NCBI GenBank assembly: GCA_900322105.1
Contig: ONYV01000012.1
Location: forward strand, 1,726 to 29,446
Origin: an uncultured Eubacteriales bacterium
GTDB lineage: Bacteria > Bacillota > Clostridia > Oscillospirales > Acutalibacteraceae
Direction: 5' to 3'
Length of the DNA: 27,721 nt
Shown here one piece after another: positions 7,394-14,513 of this stretch; position 1 is the stretch's first letter, and each line of letters begins with the position of its first letter. The notes under the pieces were generated by a model that worked only from the letters and a program-made list of their open reading frames with translations, made no database searches and had not been told where the DNA came from. The position numbers were made by a program, and so were the translations under genes.

Positions 7394-8875
7394 TTATTTC
7401 TTCAGCTCTATGCGGAAGGTGCTTCCTTTTCCAAGCTCACTTTCCACAAGACATTTTCCCTGATGCAGCTGTACGATGCGGCTGACGATCGCCAGTCCAA
7501 GCCCCGAAACGCCTTTTCCACTGCGCTGGCGTGAGGTATAGTACCGCTCAAAGATACGCTCCGCCTCCTCTTTGGAAATACCGTTCCCGTAATCCGTCAC
7601 GTCGATCATGATACGCTCCTTTTCCGTATACAGCGCCACTTTGACAGTCTTACTATCGCCTGTATGACGCACTGCGTTGTCCATCAGGTTGTAGACAGCA
7701 CGCTCTAACAGTCCTGCATCTCCCGAAACAGTGATATCTTTGCCGATCTTTCGCTCAACGTGCAGCCCGTCAGGCTTATAAAGTGTTTCAAACGTATCAG
7801 CGATACGCTCCATCATACTGCTGAGATCTACCGTTTCAAATTCTTTTCTGCCGCCTTCCGTTTGCAGTTCGGAGTATTCCAGTATCTCGTTGACAAGGCT
7901 TGTCAGTCGGTCTGCCTCCTTGATGATGACGGACAAATCAGACTTGCACTGTTCTTCGTCATTCCACGAGATATCCTGTATCATCTCTGCATAGCCTTTG
8001 ATCATCGTCAGCGGCGTTCTCAGATCATGCGAAACGTTCGCTAACAGTTCCATCTGAAAATCCTTTGCCCTGAGCAGTTTTTCGTTGGTGGTATCGAGCG
8101 CGCCGTTCAGTTCGTCCAGTTCCGAACAGAAGCCTTTTTCAAACTCTGTGCGATAGCTGCTCTCTCCTAATTTTTTTGCTTTTTCCCGAAGATGATCGAC
8201 AGGTCTTGCAAAACGTTTTGCGATAAACCACGACAGCACAAACCCGATCAGCACCGACAGCACCGTCACCCACACAAGCTGCATACTGATGATCGCCACC
8301 GAAGGTCCCACTGTGTCTATGGCAGCGCTGACATACAGCACTGCCTTTTCGCTTTGTCCGTAATAGTCGATATAAGCGCCGTAAATATACAGGCTCTCCG
8401 TGCTGTACTCTGCGCGATGTTCTTCCGAACTTCTCAGCGTTGCGAGGAACTCATCATAATGCTGCGGCAGCACACGCAGATTCCCCGGTTTAACCATCAC
8501 GCCATCGGAAAACTGCGGCTTTTCGGGGAGCTGGTCAATATTATCACGAGGTTCCCATTCATCATTTTTACGCATTCTCTTATCAGGCTGATTGAACGCA
8601 TCCGAACTGTAAATGGTTTTGCCGTTCGTATCGGTAATGAATACCAATATATTGTTGTCGTGCGTCAGTTCATCAATCTGTTCGTTGATGTTGCTCTGAT
8701 CGCTGTGAGCAATAATGCGGTCTGCTACCTCTTTGGTGTTGTGTATCAGCATTGCATTATAAAAGCTCTGAAAAAAAACTGTTTGCAGCAGCCACAGTAC
8801 CGAAAAAATAATGGCGGTAAACAGCACAAAATACAGCCACAGTTTTGTTTTGAAGGACTTAGGTCTCGTTTTCAA
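7394..8875 (-). CDS. Membrane sensor histidine kinase
   Basis: About 493 residues. TM1 is at about 11-34, an extracytoplasmic sensing region of about 160 residues follows, then TM2 at about 197-219 and a HAMP linker. The HisKA box has NVSHDLRTP with phospho-acceptor His283. The ATPase domain has the N box (NLMDNAVRH), DYGNG and GVSGLGLAIV. It should autophosphorylate and pass phosphate to the partner regulator encoded just upstream. The start is uncertain. TTG 8875 overlaps the regulator gene by 17 nt and yields an N-terminus (KTRPKSFKTK before TM1) usual for the family. ATG 8911 would overlap by 53 nt and add 12 residues. The operon position suggests it senses an envelope redox or thiol signal; this is inference. 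All catalytic motifs are intact. Confidence 0.88.
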   Translation of the reverse strand: MKTRPKSFKTKLWLYFVLFTAIIFSVLWLLQTVFFQSFYNAMLIHNTKEVADRIIAHSDQSNINEQIDELTHDNNILVFITDTNGKTIYSSDAFNQPDKRMRKNDEWEPRDNIDQLPEKPQFSDGVMVKPGNLRVLPQHYDEFLATLRSSEEHRAEYSTESLYIYGAYIDYYGQSEKAVLYVSAAIDTVGPSVAIISMQLVWVTVLSVLIGFVLSWFIAKRFARPVDHLREKAKKLGESSYRTEFEKGFCSELDELNGALDTTNEKLLRAKDFQMELLANVSHDLRTPLTMIKGYAEMIQDISWNDEEQCKSDLSVIIKEADRLTSLVNEILEYSELQTEGGRKEFETVDLSSMMERIADTFETLYKPDGLHVERKIGKDITVSGDAGLLERAVYNLMDNAVRHTGDSKTVKVALYTEKERIMIDVTDYGNGISKEEAERIFERYYTSRQRSGKGVSGLGLAIVSRIVQLHQGKCLVESELGKGSTFRIELKK

Positions 8876-9542
8876 ATTTATATCCCGCCCCTCTGATGGT
8901 ATGGATCGCATCTCTGTATCTGCCCAGCTTATTGCGCAGCAGCTTGATCTGCCAGTCGACCGTTCTGTCGTCACCGAAATAATCGTAACCCCATACCTTA
9001 TCCAGTATCTTATCTCTGGAAAGGACGATCCCTTTGTTTTGCATCAGATATAATAAGATACCGTATTCCTTAGCGGTCAATTCGGTTTTCTGTCCGTCTA
9101 CATAGACCTCATGTCCGAGCGGATCCAGTTCGATACCGCCGCAGACAAGGCGCTGTTCTTTGACAGCAGGACTTCCCTGATGACGGCGGATAATCACTTT
9201 CGCCCTTGCCATCAATTCTTTCGGAGAAAACGGTTTCGTGACATAATCATCTATGCCGACTTCAAATCCGAAGAGCTTGTCATATTCCGTACCGCGCGCC
9301 GAGAGCATCAGCACAGGGATATCCTTACTCTCATGTATCTTTTTACACGCTGTAAATCCGTCCGTATCGGGCATCATCACATCCATGATCACCAGATCAT
9401 AGTCCTTTTCACGACACAGCTCGATCGCCTCTCTTCCGTCAGACGCCTGCGTCACCTCATACCCTTCTCTTTCGGCATACCGCGCGATCAGCCGCACAAT
9501 ATCAGGCTCATCGTCACAAATCAATATCTTTGCCACCATCAT
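8859..9542 (-). CDS. OmpR/PhoB-family response regulator
   Basis: 227 residues. The N-terminal receiver domain has the acidic pair in CDDEPD, phospho-acceptor Asp54 in VIMDVMMP, and Lys in VTKPF. The C-terminal winged-helix domain includes ELTAKEYGILLYLM and the VDWQIKLLRNKLG recognition region, ending in TIRGAGYKFE. Two consecutive ATGs (9542 and 9539) follow AAGGAGG; the second has the more usual spacing. It is about 50 bp downstream of the Fe-S/TlpA gene on the same strand and overlaps the kinase gene, so it is likely part of the redox operon and may control it. Confidence 0.93.
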   Translation of the reverse strand: MMVAKILICDDEPDIVRLIARYAEREGYEVTQASDGREAIELCREKDYDLVIMDVMMPDTDGFTACKKIHESKDIPVLMLSARGTEYDKLFGFEVGIDDYVTKPFSPKELMARAKVIIRRHQGSPAVKEQRLVCGGIELDPLGHEVYVDGQKTELTAKEYGILLYLMQNKGIVLSRDKILDKVWGYDYFGDDRTVDWQIKLLRNKLGRYRDAIHTIRGAGYKFENET

Positions 9543-9591
9543 TCCTCCTTCTTTCGGGATAATTCATTGTTTCATTTCGATTTTATGAAGA

Positions 9592-11100
9592 TCATGTGTC
9601 AGCATCATTTGCTTTTGCCTGCTGATAGAATGTGTTCAGCAGTTCCTTTGTCACAGAACCGTGACGGTTGAAGCACACCTTGCCGTCAGGGTCGATCACG
9701 ATCGTCTGCGGCATCGAAGACGTGCCGCCAACGGTCTTCCAGACAAGATCATCCTCCGTATCCACGGCAAACGGTATCGTCCAGCCCTTGTCAGAAAGGA
9801 AAGCGGAGATATCCTCTGTGATGATCGAGCTATGAACAGCGATCACCTCCACATCCTCCCGATGTTCACGGTACAGCGCATCGAACAGCGGCAGTTCCTG
9901 CACACACGGCGTACAGTAGGTACCCCAGAGGTTGATAAACACCACCTTGCCCTTCTGTTCCGAAAGCGTAAAGCGTTTTTGATCGAGTGTGATAACAGAA
10001 AAGTCCGCTAAATACTGCCCCGGCTCATATCCCGTGACGACTGTTTCCGAAACAGCACTGCTTTGCTGATTTGAAAGCTCTGCTTTCGTGTGATCCGCAG
10101 CAGGGTCGATGAAATTGAACCAGATCAGCGCAAATAATAGCAGCGCCAATGCCGCAGCGCCGACACACGTTTTGATTTTCTGCCGTTTTTTTCCACTCTG
10201 CAAAGATCGGTCTGCAAGGTCGCTTTTCGGCGGCAAGAGCGTGATCTTTCCTGCTTTCAGGGAGATCGCATCCTGAGCGCAGAAGTCCATACATTTTCCG
10301 CAGTGGATGCATTCATGGTCGCCGACGTGTCGGATATCCATGCTGCAATGCCGCACACAGTTTCCGCATCCGCTGCAGTGGCTTTTGTCGACCTTTACGC
10401 CAATGAGGGCAAAACGGTTGAAAAGACTATAGATCGCGCCGAGCGGACAAAGAAAACGGCAGAACGCACGATAGCAAAACACACACATCAGTCCGATCAC
10501 CAGCATGATAACGGCTTTTCCCGTAAACAATGCGCCAAGCATTCCATAGAATCCGTTATTCTTGATATTGGAGATCAGAGAAACTGCGCCTTCGAGCGTA
10601 CCCGCAGGACAGATATACTTGCAGAAAGACGGCAGCGGCAGATCGTGCCACAAACCGTACCACAGCGGAACAGCGATCACAAATACGGCAAGTATCACAT
10701 ATTTCAGATAGGACAGCGCCCGTGTCACACGGCTTTTCGGTATCTTGAAAGTCGGGATCTTGTGCAGCAGTTCCTGTATCAATCCCATCGGACAGAGCCA
10801 TCCGCAGATCGTCCTGCCGAAGATCAGACCATACAGCAGCATGATGCCGAACAGATAGAATCCTGCCCTTTTGCCCGATGCGGCAAGGGCATTTTGCAGC
10901 GCTCCGAGCGGACAAGACCCTACTGCTCCCGGACAGGAATAGCAGTTCAGCCCCGGAGTGCAGACGATCTTGGTTTTGCCCGTATAGATCTCACCTTCAA
11001 TAAACCCCCTGAGATGCGCATTAAACAGCAGCGCAGCATACAGTTGTATCAGGCGGCGTTTGAATGACCGCTTTTTTTTGATATCTTTCGATCGTTTCAT
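9592..11100 (-). CDS. NapH-like 4Fe-4S membrane protein fused to a TlpA-like thioredoxin domain
   Basis: 502 residues. The first part is a polytopic membrane protein of the NapH/NosR/CcoG type with cysteine motifs NCYSCPG, ICGWLCPMG, FCKYICPAG and FCRFLCPLG. A two-cluster ferredoxin follows (C242, C245, C248, C252 and C264, C267, C270, C274). A further TM segment near 311-331 leads to an extracytoplasmic TlpA/ResA-like domain with active site YCTPC (Cys396, Cys399) and a MPQTIVID cis-Pro segment. The architecture suggests electrons pass across the membrane to an external disulfide. ATG 11100 was chosen because the preceding gene stops at 11102, allowing translational coupling; an in-frame ATG at 11115 is possible. 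The electron donor is unknown. Confidence 0.88.
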   Translation of the reverse strand: MKRSKDIKKKRSFKRRLIQLYAALLFNAHLRGFIEGEIYTGKTKIVCTPGLNCYSCPGAVGSCPLGALQNALAASGKRAGFYLFGIMLLYGLIFGRTICGWLCPMGLIQELLHKIPTFKIPKSRVTRALSYLKYVILAVFVIAVPLWYGLWHDLPLPSFCKYICPAGTLEGAVSLISNIKNNGFYGMLGALFTGKAVIMLVIGLMCVFCYRAFCRFLCPLGAIYSLFNRFALIGVKVDKSHCSGCGNCVRHCSMDIRHVGDHECIHCGKCMDFCAQDAISLKAGKITLLPPKSDLADRSLQSGKKRQKIKTCVGAAALALLLFALIWFNFIDPAADHTKAELSNQQSSAVSETVVTGYEPGQYLADFSVITLDQKRFTLSEQKGKVVFINLWGTYCTPCVQELPLFDALYREHREDVEVIAVHSSIITEDISAFLSDKGWTIPFAVDTEDDLVWKTVGGTSSMPQTIVIDPDGKVCFNRHGSVTKELLNTFYQQAKANDADT

Positions 11101-11101
11101 A

Positions 11102-11818
11102 TCATCCCAACCCAATACATTCTGTGCAGATCACGACTGCTTTGTTCAAAACATCCTGAGCGCTGCCGTTCATAATACCCATAACGATCAATACGACCGC
11201 TGTCAGCAGGATGCCCAGCCGCAGTATCATAACACCTTTTCCGGTCTTTCTGTTTTCGGATGTTTGCACCTTATTTTTGAGCGCTGTTTCATCCTGTATC
11301 TTTTGCCTGTCTGAACTTTTGATGATCTCTCTTGCCGCCTCTGTTTCACGCAAAATGCTTTTATCCCGCAGGATAAGACACACCGACAAAGCGCCGATCG
11401 AGATCAGCGTCCACGGCAGGATATGGCAAAGAAGAGTGAAAATCGTCTGCGACAGCCCTTTTGCATCCGCCGCTGCAAAATGCGACGGAATACAGAGATA
11501 GATCAGCACCGGAACCATACACAGTCCGAAGCAGCACCATCCGACCACGTGCAGTGTCCTTTGCACACGGCGTTCTTTCTCTATGAGCGGCGACGGCTCT
11601 TTGATCTTTTTGCAAAGCAGATCGCGCACTGTTTCCACGTCTTGAAAAGGTTTTTCCTTTATGCGGACAGACATCAGGACTGCGGCGACGGTGAGCGCAA
11701 AAGACAGCAATATCAGCGGCAGACAGTGAAACAGTGCGTTTGAAAGCGCCTGCGGCGTATAGATATCCGCCATCGGGTCAGTCTGTTTCAGAGCAAGTCC
11801 CGAACGCAGGATCATCAC
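11102..11818 (-). CDS. Membrane protein with CD1871A-like CXXC tail (5' end probably frameshifted)
   Basis: The readable frame encodes 238 residues. TM segments lie near 29-50, 90-110, 125-147 and 198-216. The tail, NKAVVICTECIGLG, is the signature of the small CD1871A-family CXXC proteins. In that family the motif is normally a stand-alone peptide of about 40-50 residues beside 4Fe-4S membrane proteins; here it is joined to a larger N-terminal membrane region. No ribosome binding site fits ATG 11818. The coding sense continues upstream to an A6 tract (see the separate entry). The stop is 1 bp from the ATG of the Fe-S/TlpA gene, so they are coupled. The CXXC may exchange electrons with the neighbouring TlpA domain. 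Confidence 0.65.
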   Translation of the reverse strand: MMILRSGLALKQTDPMADIYTPQALSNALFHCLPLILLSFALTVAAVLMSVRIKEKPFQDVETVRDLLCKKIKEPSPLIEKERRVQRTLHVVGWCCFGLCMVPVLIYLCIPSHFAAADAKGLSQTIFTLLCHILPWTLISIGALSVCLILRDKSILRETEAAREIIKSSDRQKIQDETALKNKVQTSENRKTGKGVMILRLGILLTAVVLIVMGIMNGSAQDVLNKAVVICTECIGLG

Positions 11819-11873
11819 TAAGTCCGTACACAGCAGCAGCGTGATCGCATTTTTTCAGTATCAGTCTGCACAT
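11819..11873 (-). pseudogene. Out-of-frame 5' end of the CXXC-tail membrane protein gene
   Basis: On the minus strand ATG 11873 is preceded by AGGA (in ACAGGATGATCGTGTT) and reads MCRLILK. It then leaves the gene's frame at a run of six A (plus positions 11850-11855 are T). If the run were five, the product would continue KNAITLLLCTDLVMILRSG, a convincing first membrane helix, straight into the main frame. In the frame as given, TGA lies immediately before the A run. The disruption may be a real mutation, a phase-variable tract, or a sequence error. Confidence 0.6.
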
Positions 11874-12003
11874 AACACGATCATCCTGTACGTGACTCCG
11901 CACTGTGTCTTGAGGCAACACCGCACAAAGACCGCCTTGCGGCTTAGCGCCACATCTGCTTGCATATTTTCCGTCATCCTGCACAAAAATCCCTCGACAT
12001 ACG
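11874..12003. repeat. Possible dispersed intergenic repeat
   Basis: This 130-bp spacer between two operon genes is unusual in content. It contains a 4-bp GC-rich stem with a CTT loop (CCGC/GCGG, 11932-11942) and a direct repeat TCATCCTGYAC at 11881-11891 and 11974-11984. A spurious open frame runs across it and into the neighbouring gene. It resembles a small palindromic or mobile intergenic unit, but a genome-wide copy search is needed and the identity is a guess. Confidence 0.35.
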
Positions 12004-13461
12004 TCAGTATGCCTTCGGAATTTCTGTACAATCTGACGAAAAATCGTATTCATCGACACGCGCGCCGATGGTGGCTTCTGCGGCGATCTTTCCTTTGCTG
12101 TCGATATAGTATGTTGTCGGGTATGCCCGAAACGGCAGGATCCATTCCAAATTCTTCGGCGGCGTCAGGTTCAGATAATCACATCCTGCTGCGCTGAGGA
12201 GCGCTCTTGCTTTTGCCAAAGTTTCTTCGTCTGCCGCATCATAACAGATACCGATCAGCTGACAGCCCTTTGCTTCAAGATCCTTTGCTAATTTTGCAAG
12301 TTCGGGCAGCTCATTTTTACACGGTCCGCACCATGTCGCCCAGATATTGACCAGCGTCAGCTTATTCTTTGCAAACAGCTCGGCAACAGAAACCTGAACG
12401 CCGTCAAGATCGGTCGTTTCAAAGGCGCTGACCGTTTTTCCGCTGTTCAGATCAGCCGATGCGCCCGATTCAGGCTCGAAAAATTCAAAGCAGGAAAGCA
12501 TCCCGTCCCTGTTGTTTCTGACAGTCTGATACTCATCATAAAACGATCCCATCGACTTTTGAAGTGTCTGCTCCTGTTCTGCACTGCGGCACTGAACAAA
12601 ATAAAAATCCGTATTTCCCTTGGAATCTGCTTTTGAGAAATACTCGACTTCTCCTGCGCTGTAGTATTCGTTTGTCACAAAATCACGTACTTCCTTGGGA
12701 GAAACGCTGTTGTCCACAATAAAAACACTGCACACCTCTCCGCCAAGTTCTCTCCAATTTTCCCATGCCTCCACAGGCGGCTTTGGCAGATCCTGACCGG
12801 CATAATAGGCTTGTGTCCATGCGTTGACATATTCGGCAAAACTGCTCCACTGCTCTTTTGCAACGGCATAATAGCTCACTTCAAACACCTTGATAGCAGG
12901 ATCGCTCTCCTTGACTGTCTGCGCGCCAAAATTCAGAGAACCCGAAAGCGCCGTGTCAAAAGCATCGTTTTTCGTGAACTTGATGCCGAACTCTTTTGCC
13001 GTCACCGTTCTTGCGCTGTCATCGTCTGTATTGCTTTCCTCAGACTGCGGCGCCATATCCGACAGTATGATCTCCATTTCACCTGCTGTTTTTGGCGCAG
13101 TATATTCTTTTTCATCCTCTGCATAGCCTTCGGGTACTTTGAGAATATGTACTTTATAGTCGCCGTCAGGATAAGCAAAACCTGCCATTCCGTTTTCATC
13201 CGTCTTCTCCACCGTGCATTCGCCGTCCGAACAAAACTGTACCGTTACGCCCTTGACTGCCACTCCTGCCGGGTTTTTGACGACGACACGATATCCTTTC
13301 GTCATAACGGAAGGTTCTGTCATGGAAGTTCCGTCAGCGCCCGAAACTGCCGTATCATTTTTTGCTGCATCCGATGCCGTACCGTCCGTTTTACTGCCGC
13401 ATCCTGCCAGCAAAGCCACACACAACAGCATGGATATCAGCCCGCAAGTCCAACGTTTCAT
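12004..13461 (-). CDS. Lipoprotein with Cna-B-like domain and C-terminal TlpA/thioredoxin domain
   Basis: 485 residues. A signal peptide with lipobox LLAGC gives lipidated Cys21. A Ser/Thr/Asp-rich linker follows, then at about 55-134 a Cna-B/SpaA-like beta domain (PAGVAVKGVTVQF, TDENGMAGFAYPDGDYKV). The middle region (about 150-330) is not recognised. The C-terminus (about 340-485) is a TlpA/ResA-like domain with WATWCGPC (Cys378 and Cys381), followed by a FRAYPTTYYID segment holding the cis-Pro. It should be a membrane-anchored extracellular thiol-disulfide oxidoreductase. The start has AAGGAGTG 8 nt upstream and a strong promoter. It heads the operon with the CXXC protein, Fe-S/TlpA protein and two-component system, which suggests reduction by the Fe-S/TlpA neighbour. 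Confidence 0.87.
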   Translation of the reverse strand: MKRWTCGLISMLLCVALLAGCGSKTDGTASDAAKNDTAVSGADGTSMTEPSVMTKGYRVVVKNPAGVAVKGVTVQFCSDGECTVEKTDENGMAGFAYPDGDYKVHILKVPEGYAEDEKEYTAPKTAGEMEIILSDMAPQSEESNTDDDSARTVTAKEFGIKFTKNDAFDTALSGSLNFGAQTVKESDPAIKVFEVSYYAVAKEQWSSFAEYVNAWTQAYYAGQDLPKPPVEAWENWRELGGEVCSVFIVDNSVSPKEVRDFVTNEYYSAGEVEYFSKADSKGNTDFYFVQCRSAEQEQTLQKSMGSFYDEYQTVRNNRDGMLSCFEFFEPESGASADLNSGKTVSAFETTDLDGVQVSVAELFAKNKLTLVNIWATWCGPCKNELPELAKLAKDLEAKGCQLIGICYDAADEETLAKARALLSAAGCDYLNLTPPKNLEWILPFRAYPTTYYIDSKGKIAAEATIGARVDEYDFSSDCTEIPKAY

Positions 13462-13504
13462 TGTGTTTCACTCCTTTTGATGATATGAGGAACTCTCTTT
13501 GAAT

Positions 13505-13533
13505 ATCATACCTGTTTTTCTCTTCTCCGTCAA
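13505..13533 (-). promoter_or_regulatory. Promoter of the redox operon
   Basis: On the minus strand: TTGACG (13528-13533), 17 nt, TATGAT (13505-13510). The leader is about 40 nt. Confidence 0.75.
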
Positions 13534-13543
13534 GTGAGCCTGA

Positions 13544-13564
13544 CGGACTTTCCGCAAAAGTCCG
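13544..13564. promoter_or_regulatory. Inverted repeat just upstream of the redox-operon -35
   Basis: CGGACTTT (13544-13551) and AAAGTCCG (13557-13564) form a perfect 8-bp inverted repeat with a 5-nt centre, 10 bp upstream of the -35. There is no T run on the minus strand, so an operator is more likely than a terminator. It could be the binding site of the operon's own OmpR regulator or another factor; this is inference. Confidence 0.4.
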
Positions 13565-13571
13565 CTTACTA

Positions 13572-13629
13572 TCAAAAATGCTTGAAAGTGACCTTTCCAT
13601 TGTGGGTAGAAAAGTCACTTTCAAGCATT
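13572..13629 (-). terminator. Terminator of the Ter cluster
   Basis: A perfect 16-bp inverted repeat (13577-13592 with 13614-13629; arm AATGCTTGAAAGTGAC) with a 21-nt loop. On the minus strand it runs into CATTTTTGAT. It lies about 87 bp after the stop of the HAD gene, the last gene of the cluster. Confidence 0.75.
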
Positions 13630-13640
13630 CACCATGATAT

Positions 13641-13664
13641 TTTTATATACTGTTTTATATACTG
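13641..13664. repeat. Perfect 12-bp tandem duplication
   Basis: TTTTATATACTG is repeated back to back between the HAD gene and the cluster terminator. It is probably a slippage product. Confidence 0.75.
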
Positions 13665-13715
13665 CTTAACTGTCACTGAATGGTTTGTCTGACATAACTT
13701 CGTTCTTCGCCTGTA

Positions 13716-14513
13716 CTATATAATAGGTATTTTTCTTGAGAGAATGCGGCATATTTCATCCGAAAAAAAGCCACTGACAGCATATCCCTGTTTGTTCTGC
13801 GGCATATAACCCGAAAGTGCGTCAGGATAGATCGAAATATCCGTTTCCTGCAGCATACTCAGATCAAAGCTGCTGTCCCCTGATGAGATCGTCCTGATAT
13901 CGCCCGTACCGACATTTTCTTCCCGAAGAAAAGACAAAAAGCGTTTCACTGCCGTCCCTTTAGACAGGATCGCAGGGAAGCAGTGCAGCTTGCTGCCGCT
14001 GTAAAAGACTTGAATGCCGTGCGGCGCAAAGGTCTTTTCTAAGTATTGAAAAAATGCAGGATCGTTTTCAGTTCGGGCGTATACCATATAAGTATCGTTT
14101 CGGTGAAGATGTTCCCTGCCTAAATGCTCCTGCATCACTTCATAGACCTTTTCTAAATGCGCTGCGGCAGGTTCGATCATTTTAAGCGTATCCCGTGTCC
14201 ACTGTTCGTTTTCTTCTCCGTTTTTCAGCAGCACAGCGCCGTTTGCGATCAGCGCATAAGAGTAAGACAGCTTTTCACGCAGCAGAAAGATCCGCTCATA
14301 CTGTTCACGATTTCTCGTGGTCAGCGGTACAAACAAATGTCCCTGACGTTCCGAAAAGCGCCGCAGGAATTGCAGCGTTAATTCTGTCATATAGCTTTGT
14401 TCCCTGCCCTGATAGTATTCTGCAAGGAGCTTTGGGGACGGGATCTCATGACGGTGTGAAAAGATGAGTGTATTGTCAAGATCGGTAAACCAGATGTTCA
14501 AGTTCTTCATCAT
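13716..14513 (-). CDS. HAD-superfamily hydrolase of the Ter cluster
   Basis: 265 residues with full HAD motifs. Motif I is DLDNT with nucleophile Asp11 and acid Asp13, motif II is PLTTR (63-67), a Lys near 185 (SKGTAVKRF) serves as motif III, and motif IV is SGDSSFDLSML (Asp213, Asp217). The layout matches Cof-type phosphatases. In TerD-linked clusters a HAD enzyme accompanies the PRTase and ATP-grasp genes and is proposed to dephosphorylate the phosphoribosyl product. The ATG at 14513 overlaps the stop of the StiP-like gene by 4 bp (ATGA), so translation is coupled. It is the last gene of the run. The substrate is inferred from context only. Confidence 0.85.
   Translation of the reverse strand: MMKNLNIWFTDLDNTLIFSHRHEIPSPKLLAEYYQGREQSYMTELTLQFLRRFSERQGHLFVPLTTRNREQYERIFLLREKLSYSYALIANGAVLLKNGEENEQWTRDTLKMIEPAAAHLEKVYEVMQEHLGREHLHRNDTYMVYARTENDPAFFQYLEKTFAPHGIQVFYSGSKLHCFPAILSKGTAVKRFLSFLREENVGTGDIRTISSGDSSFDLSMLQETDISIYPDALSGYMPQNKQGYAVSGFFSDEICRILSRKIPII

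Noticed and set aside
8192..8896. 234-codon plus-strand open frame
   Set aside because: Antisense to the histidine kinase, whose catalytic motifs are intact; composition is that of a shadow frame.
11778..12059. 93-codon minus-strand open frame across the redox-operon spacer
   Set aside because: It crosses the end of the lipoprotein gene and the spacer in an unrelated frame; only its last part (from MCRLILK) is informative as the out-of-frame start of the CXXC gene.
13577..13629. 16-bp inverted repeat as ends of an insertion sequence
   Set aside because: Only 21 nt separate the arms and no transposase is nearby; position and T tail fit a terminator.
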